DNA of 64,000 bases from Blumeriella jaapii (Eukaryota; Ascomycota; Leotiomycetes; Helotiales; Drepanopezizaceae). The notes under the pieces were generated by a model. That model was not told the origin of the DNA. It saw only the letters and a program-made list of their open reading frames with translations, and ran no database searches. A program made the translations under genes and the position numbers. Numbering within the stretch: position 1 is the stretch's first letter; every line of letters begins with the position of its first letter. The stretch lies in the NCBI GenBank assembly GCA_009599575.1, contig VWND01000027.1, positions 45,001 through 109,000 of the forward strand, read 5' to 3'. Below, piece after piece: positions 46,386-57,290 of the stretch.

Positions 46386-48069
46386 TTTGACTGAAAAACT
46401 TCGACCGCCTACGGCCTCCGAAACAGCTGTTTTTATCGTTGAAATAGCTGATTTCTCACCCGCACTTCGTGTCGTTGACCAGCTTCTCTACGCTAATCGC
46501 ACAGCTAGCAGCCTGATGGCCCTCCGAAAGGAAGCTGTACGAGACGCTACGAAAAGGAACGACAATAACACTCCGTATACATTTAAACGCGACCTGCTGC
46601 TATATCACGGTCGCCTGATAATACCAGACGTCGATCACCTTCGTCTGGCCCTTGTACGAAAAATGCACGACCAAATCTCCACCGCTTATCTCAGCGCTCG
46701 CAAAACTACGCAATTGCTCTCGGACCAATACTATTAGCGAGGTATGACAGCCTTCGTAAAACAATACTATCGCAACTGCCACGCTTATCGAAGGAGTTCT
46801 GTTTCAAAAGATAAGCGCCCCGGCCTCCTTTAGCCTCTTCCTGTTCTTGACCACCTTTAGGAACACGTTACAATAGACTTTTGCAGCTTTAACAAAAACA
46901 AATACGGTTACGATAACGTATTCGTAGTAATAGATCGCTTTTCCAAGCAGGCTATTTCGATCCCCTGCCACAAAAATATCGACGCTCGAAGCCTTGCCAA
47001 ACTGTATATATTCCACGTATACAGGTATTTTGGCCCTTCAAAAAGTATTATTAGCGATCGTGGCCCTTAGTATTGGTCTATCTTCTGGTCTGAATTAAAC
47101 AAAATACTCGGTACGCAATTAAAGCTTTCGACAGCCGCTCATCCTGAAACCGACGGTCAGACCGAAATTTACAACTAATACCTGCAAAAACGCCTTCGAC
47201 CCTTCGTAAACTTCTATTAAAACGATTAAAGCGAATTTCTCCTAATAATGGATTTCGCTCAAATGGTCCTCCCTCACGAGAATCTAGGTGGCCTTTCACC
47301 TTTTGAAATTGTACACGGTTACACTCCCCATACCAATTGGAACTGGAAGCTCGATACTTCCCCCTCTCCCAACCTCTCACACAAGCTAAACGCAGACGAA
47401 GCTCGTGCGTACGCTCGCCGCCACTACGACGTCTGGAACCTCGCCAAATCGCACCTCTAACAAGCCTACGACAAAATAAAAAGAAGTGCGAATAGATCTC
47501 GCCGCGCGAACGATTTTAACGTTGGCGACTACGTATGGCTCGATATGCGCCCATTTCCGATCTCCCGGCCCTCCCGCAAGCTCGACAACCTTACAAACGG
47601 CCTTTTCAAAATTGTAGCCAAAATTTTCGACAACGCTTTCAAGCTAGACTTTTTTAGTACTATGAACGTACACCCAGTTTTTCACGCTAGTCGACTGCGT
47701 AAAGCAGCTGACGACGCGCTCTCAGGTCAGGTTAACCTAGCCTCTGAACCTATTAATATAATTGGTAAGCTTAAATACGAAGTCGAAAAATTGATCGCTT
47801 GTCGAATACAGCGGAAGACCCTTTAGTACAGAGCTTCTTGGGTAGGCTTAGATGAAGATCTCACGTGGTACTCCGCGTCTGACTTTATGTACGCTTTTTT
47901 AAAAGTGCGCGACTTTCATTTGGCGCATAAGGAGCTCCCCGGTCTTCCTGCAAAACTTGTAGACTGGCTGAAGGCATATTCCGAAGGTTTGGACTCGTAC
48001 GATCATTTGGATAGTGACGTACCAATGGATAAAAGCTCGAGGGCGCGCTTTTTTCGGACGGGGGGGTAG
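46386..48069 (+). pseudogene. D3 integrase with chromodomain-like C-terminus
   Basis: Zinc-binding part: KMHDQISTAY ... NCHAY, where the second His and last Cys of HHCC are Tyr. Catalytic core: VTIDF, FVVIDRFSK, IISDRGP and HPETDGQTEIYN supply D-D-E. C-terminal part: FNVGDYVWLDMRPFP, MNVHPVFHASRLRKAADDAL. Then a chromodomain-like end with YEVEKLIACRIQRKTL, stop, YRASWVGLDEDLTWYSASDF, LRDFH-like KVRDFHLAHKELPGLPAKL. The frame ends at TAG 48067-48069, just before the LTR. Stops include 46735-46737 (a conserved Trp) and about eight more, at Gln or Trp codons. Integrase inserts the cDNA; the C-terminal module probably steers it to chromatin. Confidence 0.8.
48056..48069 (+). other. D3 polypurine tract
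   Basis: GGACGGGGGGGTAG immediately before the 3' LTR, the place where plus-strand priming occurs in LTR elements. The D4 counterpart is GGACGGAGAAATAG. Confidence 0.6.
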
Positions 48070-48335
48070 TGTGACGATTCATTCTGTTGCCACCTCTCGT
48101 GTCACTTCAGCAACTACGTATAGCTGCAAGCTTTCTGGTCTTCTGGTGGGTCTTCCTATTAACTGTGGAGACTATTATGTATATAAGGCTCTTTCTCTTT
48201 AGCAACTTCTGCCTTCTGCAGTTGTTGATTCTAAGTGAATATCTTTGTTACAGAACCAAAGGCTCGTTTCATACCATATGAACACGGCGACCAGTTGACT
48301 GATCTCCCAGCCCTCCGACTGATTAGATCGTTACA
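48070..48335 (+). repeat. D3 3' LTR
   Basis: 266 bp; ends GATCGTTACA (a mutated GTCACA), then CAAAA. Confidence 0.92.
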
Positions 48336-48340
48336 CAAAA

Positions 48341-48830
48341 GGCGCGCTAGAGTTTTGGCCGTTATGGAAAGATTTAAAGAAAGTTCGCGAAAAGCGTGGA
48401 AATTGATTTGCAGCGTTTGTTGATTGAAATAAAACGTTGCGAAAAAGAGCAGCAGATTCGCGACTGGCAGAAGCACGTTCGATAAATTTTACTAAACGCT
48501 TTGATTAAGAGATTTGTCGCAGTCGTATAATTTCCAAAAGTTGTCGTTTACGCTTTTGCGCTTTTTTCAGTTGATTTTGCAAAAGTTTTAACTGAATGCT
48601 TTCAGCGCTAGGCTGCAAGAAAAAGGTGGCAAGCGAAATAATTAGCGCTCTGCTTTTTTCTTTGTTTTTTTTTTTTCGGAAGAAAAACTGTTTTTCAGAA
48701 AAAAAAGCTTCTGGGGGAGGCTGTTTTTTCGCTGATTAAAAAAAGGAAGGTTGTGGTGTAGTAGCAGAAGCTGAAAAGCTTTGCTAAGGGGAAAATCGTT
48801 GAATAAATGCTATTTTTCGCGAAGTGCGGA
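48341..48830 (-). pseudogene. D2 gag N-terminal part
   Basis: Continues D2 gag beyond the D3 insertion; on the minus strand its sequence parallels D3 42310-42790. Confidence 0.6.
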
Positions 48831-48936
48831 AATAAGCCTTTTTACGACCGGTCGATTACTTTGGTATGATTCGTAAGGAATTCGAAGAAAGAAATAGTTT
48901 ACGCCGTCGCTAGCGTAGAAAAAGAGTTGTTAATAA

Positions 48937-49198
48937 TATAACGATTTAATTAGTCGAAGGGCTGGAAGATCAGTTAATTGGTCGCCGTATTTATATGGTA
49001 TAAAACGAGCCTTTGGTTTTGTAACAAAGATATTTATTTAGAATTAACAATTGCAGAAAGCAGAGGTTGCTAAGGGGAGAAAGCTTTATATATATGATAG
49101 TTTCCATAATTAATGGAAGACCCACCAGGAGACCAGGGAGCTTGCAACTATACGTAGTTGCTGGGGTGACGCGAGAGGCAAACGAGTGAGTCGTCACA
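48937..49198 (-). repeat. D2 5' LTR
   Basis: 262 bp; ends GTCACA before GAAAA. Confidence 0.88.
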
Positions 49199-49203
49199 GA
49201 AAA

Positions 49204-49444
49204 TAGCGGCCATTTTAAAAAAAAAAGCTTTTTCAAACGAAAATGCGAACGCTACCAAAACAAAAAAAACAAAACAGCAGAACAGCTATAATACGACCAA
49301 AAGCGAAAGAAACAGCTATAATTCACGACCGAAAGCGAAAAAAACCGTACGTTATTTCGAAAGCGTAACGTACGTTATATACGGAAATATACGCATAAAA
49401 AAATCAATCGCTTTTAAAAACCAAAAGCTTAAAAAAAAAAGTAA
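49204..49444 (+). other. Element A tail between D2 and the 3' LTR
   Basis: Last A-specific sequence. It contains, on the minus strand, the ATG-GCC-GCT start of the antisense frame (49218-49216). It ends in an A-rich tract before the LTR. Confidence 0.6.
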
Positions 49445-49857
49445 TATCAGAAACTAATATTACGTATATAAATTAAATGATTCGCTAAAACTTTTTGCTT
49501 TTTACCAACTTTCGAATAATATTTTCTGCGAATAAGCCGTAAAGGCCGGATAATATTATAAAAGCTGGAAATGATATTTAAATAAAACATTTTATAAAAA
49601 TAATTGCTAAAAAACCAGTTATTAAAATTATATTAAAAAAAATAAAAAAAGGTCGGGATAGGGGCTGGAAAAGTATATTAAATAAAATTCGCCTGGTTTT
49701 CTGGGAATTACTTTTTTCGAAGGCTCCACCCCTCCTTTTGTACTTATACACGCCTTTTACTAGAAATATAAAAGGTAGAGATCAGTCTGACTATTAACCC
49801 AATCTTATCTGAGCTCTATTGTCTGAACTAGTGTTTCCCTGCTTTTCAATTCTTACA
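49445..49857 (+). repeat. Element A 3' LTR
   Basis: 413 bp; starts TATCAGAAACT (mutated TGTCAGGAACC), ends TTCTTACA, then GTAAT. Confidence 0.9.
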
Positions 49858-50077
49858 GTAATGCCTCCTCCCCTAGACGGTGGATAGTATTTTATTATTG
49901 TTGTTAGTATTATTGTTATATTATTATATCGTTTATTTATTTACGGATACCGGAATTATGTCCCAAAAACAGTGGGTCGTGCACGGACCACTCTACGTCA
50001 TCCTACGTCATCACTACCACCCCCTACCATCCCTCTGCCATCCCCTCAGCCACCCACCCAGCCACACCCTCGCACCT

Positions 50078-50134
50078 CCACCACCACCATTACCACCACC
50101 ACTACCACCACCACCACCACTACCACCACCACCA
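50078..50134 (+). repeat. (CCA)n / (ACC)n microsatellite
   Basis: Near-perfect CCA trinucleotide tract within element E. Confidence 0.85.
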
Positions 50135-50265
50135 ATTGTATAAAATTGGGGGGCCAGCCCCCCAAACCTCCCGTATTGTAATAAAAAATTGGGGGCCAGC
50201 CCCCCAAACCCTCCGTATTATAATAAAATTGGGGGGCCAGCCCTTCAAACCCCCCGTATTGGAAT
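50135..50265 (+). repeat. Three tandem ~45-bp units with a strong hairpin
   Basis: TTGGGGGGCCAGCCCCCCAA and variants occur three times (about 50147, 50188 and 50229), each followed by ACCTCCCGTATTGTAATAAAA-like sequence. Arms TTGGGGGG and CCCCCCAA can fold back. Confidence 0.85.
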
Positions 50266-50289
50266 AATATTATTATTAATATTATAATC

Positions 50290-50440
50290 AACCATTCGAG
50301 CTGCGCGCTTATTTGCGGCCACGATCGTCGGCAGACTTGCGTTTGCGACCCCAAGAAATACTGTCGTACAAAAACACATTGGATATCATCGGGAAGAACG
50401 CAAAGATTGGCTGCCGTATCGAGCGTTGAAAATAATAAAT
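50290..50440 (+). repeat. Element E internal repeat, first copy
   Basis: Contains GGCCACGATCGTCGGCAGAC and GGCTGCCGTATCGAGCGTTG. It recurs at 57143-57290, and a shorter related piece surrounds the D4 insertion (50573-50607 with 57036-57056). Confidence 0.8.
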
Positions 50441-50607
50441 ATAATTTTGAAAAAACAAGTCCCGAGTCTTCTATCCGCAATAATAATACTAAATACTAGT
50501 TTCGGAAGCAGCGATAATGAATTTGATGCTTTTTATATACGCTACGAACGTAGGCAGATTCTTTAATAATGGTTTCCTTGCGACCTCAAAGGAATACTGT
50601 CGTACAG

Positions 50608-50876
50608 TATAACGATTCACTCTGTTGCCACCTCTCGTGTCACCCCAGCAACTACGTATAGCTGCAAGCTCCCTGGTCTCCTGATAGGTCTTTCTATTAA
50701 CTGTGGAAATTATTTATATATATAAAACTTTCTTCTTTTAGCAACTTTTGCCTTTTGCAATTATTAATTTTAAATAAATATTTTTATTATAAAACCAAAA
50801 GCTCGTTTTTCATACCATATGAACACGGCGACCAGTTAATTAATCTTTTAATCCTTCGATTAATTAAATCGTTATA
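50608..50876 (+). repeat. D4 5' LTR
   Basis: 269 bp; TATAACG start (mutated TGTGACG) and GTTATA end. Confidence 0.88.
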
Positions 50877-50999
50877 TTATTAATAATTTTTTTTCTACGC
50901 TAACGACGGCGTAAATTATCTTTTTTTTCGAATTTCTTACGGATCATATCAAAATGATCGACCGGTCGTAAAAAAGCTTATTTTCGCATTTCGCGAAAA

Positions 51000-52488
51000 A
51001 TGGCTTTTGTTTAACGATTTTCCTTTTAGCAAAGCTTTTCAGCTCCTACTATTACATCTTAACCTTTTTTTTTTTAATCAGCGAAAAAGCAGCCTCTCCC
51101 AGAAGCTTTTTTTTTTGAAAAACAGTCTTTTCCCCGAAAAAAAAAAAACAAAGAAAAAGGCAGAGCACCAATCATTTCGCCTGTTACTTTCTCACAGCCT
51201 AGCGCTAAAAGCGTTCAGTTAAGACTTTTGCAAAATCAACTGAAAAAAGCGCAAAAGCGTGAACGACAATTTTTGAAAATTATACGATTGCGACAAACTT
51301 TTTAATTAAAGCGTTTAATAGAATTTATCGAACGCGCTTTTGCCAGTCGCGAATCTGCTGCTCCTTCTCCTTCTCGCAACGTTTTATTTTAATTAACAAA
51401 CGCTGCAGACTAATTTCCACGCTTTTCGCGAATTTTTTTTAAATCTTTTTATAACGGCCAAAACTCTAACGCGCTTTTTAAACGTTATAATTTTTATTTA
51501 TCTGCTAATTTTCGACTAGCTCGTATAAAACGCGTTTCGAATCTTAAGTTTAAGCTAAATAATAATAAAAATTACAAAGCACGCTATTAAAAAACTAAAA
51601 TTCTCGATAATTTCGAATTTTACTACGATTATTTCGCTAGCGATCGATTTCGCAAAAATTATATATTCGATCAAACCGAAAGCGTAGCAAAAAAATTCTT
51701 GATTTTGCGTATTTTAAACCGTTCCGATTTTACATTTTCCGAAAAATTAATAAAAAAAGTCGCCGATTTCCTGGCCGATTTTTCCGACGTTTAAAAGGCC
51801 GAAAACGAATTTAAAATGCTTATAATAAATACGCACGACGATTTTTAGCGATTTTATTTACGATTTTTTATTTTCGCAGCGAACGCTTAAATACGAATTA
51901 ATAAACAGCTTCGAAACGCTTTTCGCGACAAAATACCAAAGCGTTTACAAAAAAAACTGCATTTGAAATAAGCGCGTACAACGATTTTTAAAAATTAGTT
52001 TATCGCCGTTCGTTAAAAAAAATAAAATTAATTGGCTAAACGAACTTTATACGCGAATCGCTTTTTTATTAAATTTACTATTTATTAAAATAATAGATTT
52101 TTAACCAAAGCGTATTACGAGTTAAATCGTACGTACGAAAATCGTTTTAGTATTTTATAAGCTTTTTTTCAGCCTTTTGTTTTTTTTTTTTTTCTACGCT
52201 AAAACGCTTTTTTTAGCGTTTTTTTCTTTTCGATCGGACCAACGACAACGCTCGTTTTTTATTTTATATTAGAAAATTCGAAGCTAATTTGTACGATTTT
52301 TTACGGGCCGATTTTCGGTTTTTATCCAAAAGCCTTTTTAAACTAATAGATATAAACGAAGTCGAACCGGCCGAAAATTCGCTTTTTAATAATAATAGTA
52401 AAAACGAAAACTCTTTTTCAAACGATTTTCAAAACGCATACGAGAAAATCGAAAGCTTTTTCGCCAATCGAAAAAACGCCCAGGCCTA
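51000..52488 (+). pseudogene. D4 gag remnant
   Basis: Collinear with D3 gag, ending at the same CCCAGGCCTAAGC context. Open pieces 51007-51222 and 52289-52489. The three D3 gag stops are also stops here (TAA each time). Confidence 0.68.
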
Positions 52489-55400
52489 AGCAAAGCTTTT
52501 TTTTTTTTAAGCGTATTACGCGATATACGTTATTTTAACGTTCGAAAGCTTTTTAATAGCGATTTATTAATAATTCTCGTTATACTTACCAAAAATAACT
52601 TTTCGTATAAAATAAAAGCGCTCGCCGATTTTAAAACGAACGGTTATGCGTTAATCGATTCGGCGCTAATTAAATCTTTTTTTTTTTTTAAAACTTTTAA
52701 TTTAATTTTTCCCGGTTTTTTTTTCTATAAAAAAGTATAATAAAGCTCGTAGCCATTTAATTATACATTTTACGCTTTTCAATTTTATTATTAACAACCG
52801 AATATAATCGTTTATTTTTTTTTTAATTATTAATTTCGGAAATTATAATATGATTTTAAAAAAAGCTTGGTTGGCCGAATATCAAATTTTACTAGATTGT
52901 AATAAACGCAAGCTTTATTAGCCGAAGTTTTATCCTCCCACAGCCTTTTACGCTCGTTGTATTAAAATCTTTTATTTGCACCCCCGAAAAATTCAATCTC
53001 GCCATTAAAACGACGCTGTAAAACGTGACAAAAACCTTGATCAATTATGGCAGACCTACGACGCTGTACGAAGCGCGAAAAGGTCGAATTTCACTCGCGA
53101 TGCCAATTTCGATAGCGACGCCAATAAAATAATACAAAAAATCATATTATTTTCCCAGGCTAACGATTTTTTTTTTATTATTTTTTATTTTTTTTCTTTT
53201 TTTTTCCTTTCGTCAGAACAGCTTTTTCGTTTTACGAAAAACAATTACATTAAAAACCGAAAAAAAGCTTTCGCCGCGATAGCCTTTCAGCTTAATATAA
53301 TCGATAGTTCAAACAAGCCATTTTCTGAACCTTTTAAACGACCAGTTCGAAAACGAGTTTCTTAATCTACTGCTTATTTAATTTTTATTTGCCAAATTAT
53401 TACATATATATTTAAGCTGATTTTTAAAAAAAAAGCAGTTGAAATGTTTTCAACTTTTTTGTACGAAATCGACAAAATATTAAACGACCTTATATACAAC
53501 ACTTTTTTCAAAACCCAATTTTACAGTTTTTTCGAACGTTCAAAACCAACGAAATATCGATTTCGACTTTTTCAACCAGCTTAGCAAAGCTAATTTCGAA
53601 TAAATCTTTTCTCGAATTTTTTCTTCCGAAATACAAAAACCTCGAACACGTGTTTTCTAAGGCCGCCAATAATAAACTAGCCTTTTACCGGCTTTACGAT
53701 TATAAAATCGAGCTTATTGTAAATAAAAAAAAGCTAAAATATACTTTTTTGTATAAAATATCGATTTTAAAGCTCGAAATTATTAAAACTTATTTGCAAA
53801 ATAATTTTAACAAAAGCTTTATCGAACTTTTTATCGCTTTTTTCGCTGTTCCAATGCTTTTCGCTAAAAAACCCGACGGTTTACTACGTTTTTATATCGA
53901 TTATCGAACTTTTAATAACGTTACTCGTAAAAATCGCTATTTTTTTTTTTTTATCGATAAAACTTTTATTCGTTTTTCGAAAACGCGAATTTTTACGAAA
54001 CTCGATATTCGTTAAGCTTTTTATAAAATTCGAATAGATTTCGCCAATAAAAAACTAACGACGTTTCGTACGCGTTACGGCGCTTATAAATGCAAAATGC
54101 TATTTTTTGGCCTTATTAATAAACCCGCAATTTACTAACGTTATATAAACGACGTTTTTTTCGATTATTTAAACGATTTTTGTATTGCATATTTAAATAA
54201 TATTTTTATTTATTCGTCCGACTTTTTAAAATACGCTATATACGTTCGCAAAATATTCCAAAAGCTCGCTGACGCTGAATTACAGGCCGATATTCGGAAA
54301 TTTGAATTCAACGTTATTCGGACCCGTTACTTAAGTTTTATTATTTCGATTAAAAGCCTAAAAATAAATTTAGAAAAGATTTTCGTAATCGCTTATTAAA
54401 AGCCTTTTACTATTATAAAAAATATACAAAGCTTTTTTGGTTTTTGTAATTTTTACCGACGTTTTATTCGAAACTACGGTATAATTGCAAAGCTTTTGGT
54501 TTATTTAACTAAAACTAACGTTTTTTTTAATTTCATTTCTAAATATCAAAAGAGTTTCGACCTTTTTACACTAGCTTTTATTACTGCACCAGTTTTATAA
54601 TATTATAAGCAAAACCTTTTTTGCATATTAAAAACTAACGCTTTCGACGGCGTAATAACTTTTATACTTTCGCAATTTTATAACGACGACTAGCTTCCAA
54701 TCGCCTATTTCAGCAAAACCATAATCCTCGTAAAACTAAACTACGTCGTATACGACAAAAAAATGCTCGCAATCGTAAAATCTCTAAGCAACTTTCGTAT
54801 TAAATTAGCTAATTCAATTTATCAAATTAAAATAATTATTAATTATAAAACCTTAAAATATTTTATAATTTTCAAACTTTTAAACGCTCGACAAATACGC
54901 TAGGCCGAGCTTCTCGCCGATTACAACTTTTTTATTACGTACAAACCAAATAAACACAATTTTCTAGCTGACGCATTAATACGTCGTACGAACGAATTCG
55001 ACCGCCAAAACTCTTTTAAACGCATTTAGCGTTTGCAAACTCTTTTTCGAGCAAATCAGATCGATCACCGCTTTTTAATTAAAAAATTTCGACTTTCTAC
55101 GACCTCCGAAACAGCTGTTTTTATCGTTAAAATAGCTGATTTTTTTTTCGCATTCCGTGTCGTTAATCAAATTTTTTACGCTAATCGCACAGCTAGCAGC
55201 CTGATGGCCTTCCGAAAAAAAAGCTGTACGAAACGCTACGAAAGAAAACGACGCCAATAACACTTCGTATATATTTAAACGCGATCTGCTGTTATATCAC
55301 GGTCGCTTAATAATATCAAACGTCGATTATTTTCGTTTAGCCTTTATACGAAAAATATACGACCAAATTTCCACCGCTTACCCCAGCGCTCGCAAAACTA

Positions 55401-56761
55401 CGCAATTGCTTTCGAACCAATACTATTAGCGAAGTATAACAGCTTTCGTAAAACAATACTATCGTAATTGCTACGCTTATCGAAAGAATTTTATTTTAAA
55501 AAATAAGCGCCCCGGCTTTTTTCAGCCTTTTCCTGTTCCTAACCATTTTTAAAAGCACGTTATAATAAACTTTTACAGCTTTAATAAAAACAAACACGAT
55601 TATAATAACGTATTTGTAATAATAAATCGCTTTTCTAAGCAAGCTATTTCGATTTCCTATTATAAAAATATCGACGCTCGAAGCTTCGCCAAATTATATA
55701 TATTTTATATATACAAGTATTTTAACCTTTCGAAAAATATTATTAGCGATCGTGGCTTTTAATATTAATTTACTTTTTGATTTGAATTAAATAAAATACT
55801 CGGTACGCAACTAAAGCTTTCGATAGCCGCTTATTCCGAAACCGATAATCAAACCGAAATTTACAACCAATACTTGCAAAAACGCTTTCGATTCTTCGTG
55901 AATTTTTATTAAAACGATTGGAACGAATTTCTTTTAATAATAAATTTCGCCCAAATAATCCTTTTTTACGAAAGTCTAAATGGCCTTTCATCTTTTGAAA
56001 TTATATACGATTACACTTCTTATACCAATTAAAACTAGAAGCTCGATACTTTCCCTTTCTCTAATTTCTTATATAAATTAAACGCAAACGAAGCTCGCGC
56101 GTACGCTCGCCGCTATTACGACGCTTGAAACCTCGCCAAATCGCATTTTTAATAAGCCTACGACAAAATAAAAAAAAATACGAATAGATTTCGCCGCGCG
56201 ATCGATTTTAACGTCGGCGACTACGTATAGCTCGATATGCGTCCATTTCCGACCTCCCGGCTTTTCCGCAAGCTCGACAATTTTACAAACGGCCTTTTTA
56301 AAATTATAGCCAAAATTTTCGATAACGCTTTTAAGCTAAACCTTTTTAATATTATAAACGTACACCCAGTTTTTTACGCTAATCGACTGCGTAAAACAGC
56401 TAACGACGCGCTTTTAGATCAGATTAATCTAGCCCCTGAATTTATTAATATAATTAATAAACTTAAATACAAAATCGAAAAATTAATCGCTTATCGAATG
56501 CAGCGGAAAACCCTTTAATACAAAGCTTTTTAAATAAGCTTAAATAAAAATCTTACGTAATACCCCGCGTTTAATTTTATATATGCTTTTTTAAAAGTGC
56601 GCGATTTCCATTTGGCGCATAAAAAGCTTTCCGGTCCTTCTGCAAAACTTATAAACTGGCTGAAAACGTATTCCGAAGGTTTGAATTCGTACGATCATTT
56701 GAATAATAACGTACCAATAGATAAAAGCTCGAAAGCGCGCTTTTTTCGGACGGAGAAATAG
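52489..56761 (+). pseudogene. D4 polymerase polyprotein remnant
   Basis: Protease (site ADFKTNG near 52624), reverse transcriptase (53444-54400, open piece 53650-54015 with FAKKPDGLLRFYIDYRTFNN), RNase H (about 54580-54960), integrase (55030-56520) and chromodomain-like end (about 56440-56600). A one-base loss near 53540 relative to D3 shifts the reverse-transcriptase frame. Conserved Pro/Leu/Ser codons have become Phe, as CCC and TCC turned into TTT. Confidence 0.72.
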
Positions 56762-57030
56762 TATAACGATTTATTTTATTGCTACCTCTCGTATCATCCC
56801 AGCAACTACGTATAGCTGCAAGCTCCTTGGTCTTTTAATAAATCTTTTTATCAATTGTAAAAACTATTTATATATATAAGGCTTTCTTTTTTTAGCAACT
56901 TCTGCTTTTTACAATTGTTAATTCTAAATAAATATTTTTGTTATAAAATCAAAGGCTCGTTTCTTATACCATATAAACACGGCGACCAGTTGATTGATCT
57001 TCCAGCCCTTCGACTGATTAGATCGTCACA
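56762..57030 (+). repeat. D4 3' LTR
   Basis: 269 bp; ends GATCGTCACA, then TACAG. Confidence 0.88.
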
Positions 57031-57142
57031 TACAGCAACACAGTGAATATCATCGTAGCGCAAAAGCGAGCCTCCGAACCAAAATTCAAGCATTGAATAT
57101 TCCATTAGTATTATAGCAGCTATCGCATAAAAGCTAGTATTA

Positions 57143-57290
57143 TAATCACTCGAGCTGCGCACCTGCTTGCGGCCACGATCGTCGGCAGACTTGCGTCTGC
57201 GACCCCAAAGAATACTATCGTACAGAAACACACTGGATATCATCGGGAAAGACGCAAGGGTTGGCTGCCGTATCGAGCGTTGAAAATAAT
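57143..57290 (+). repeat. Element E internal repeat, last copy
   Basis: Near copy of 50290-50440 in the same orientation; less mutated, with GC-rich wording kept. Confidence 0.8.

Larger units (their letters stand above)
41934..48335 (+). mobile_element. Element D3: youngest and best preserved Ty3/gypsy copy
   Basis: Flanked by CAAAA at 41929-41933 and 48336-48340; 6402 bp; LTRs of 266 bp at 41934-42199 and 48070-48335, differing almost only by transitions (roughly twenty, counted by eye). Contains gag, protease, reverse transcriptase with intact YLDD, RNase H, integrase with D-D-E, and a chromodomain-like end, then the polypurine tract CGGACGGGGGGGTAG before the 3' LTR. Base composition is far closer to the host genes than other copies. 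It is still not intact: stops interrupt gag and pol, and two bases are missing at about 46331 relative to the other D copies. Confidence 0.93.
36394..49198 (-). mobile_element. Element D2: Ty3/gypsy copy inserted in A and carrying D3
   Basis: Flanked by GAAAA at 36389-36393 and 49199-49203. LTRs of 262 bp at 48937-49198 (5') and 36394-36655 (3'). Own DNA 36394-41933 plus 48341-49198, about 6398 bp. Minus-strand order: gag (48830-48341 and 41933-40930), protease 40908-39975, reverse transcriptase to about 39130, RNase H about 38840-38420, integrase about 38330-36960, chromodomain-like end about 36960-36860. The reverse-transcriptase box is YLNN. Moderately to heavily mutated. Confidence 0.9.
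8397..49857 (+). mobile_element. Element A: Ty3/gypsy chromodomain retrotransposon broken by three nested insertions
   Basis: Flanked by GTAAT at 8392-8396 and 49858-49862. The 5' LTR (8397-8809) and 3' LTR (49445-49857) are both 413 bp. A's own DNA lies at 8397-13162, 14210-14885, 35113-36393 and 49204-49857, about 7377 bp in all, against 7351 bp for the uninterrupted sister copy B. Domain order in the plus direction is gag with CCHC knuckle, protease, reverse transcriptase, RNase H, integrase, chromodomain. Heavy C-to-T and G-to-A mutation leaves no long open frame. It is the oldest element of the cluster, since the TRIM, C and D2 all lie inside it. Confidence 0.9.
50608..57030 (+). mobile_element. 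Element D4: heavily mutated Ty3/gypsy copy inside element E
   Basis: Flanked by TACAG at 50603-50607 and 57031-57035; 6423 bp; LTRs of 269 bp at 50608-50876 and 56762-57030. Collinear with D3 throughout, which makes it the best partner for reading the mutation pattern. It keeps CAA at two places where D3 has stops (D3 45861 and 46206), but its reverse-transcriptase box is YLNN (54190-54201). Confidence 0.92.

Noticed and set aside
50046..50480. Minus-strand 144-codon frame with GLGGWPP repeats
   Set aside because: It is a translation of the G6/C6 hairpin units and the (CCA)n tract; no start or homologue is evident.
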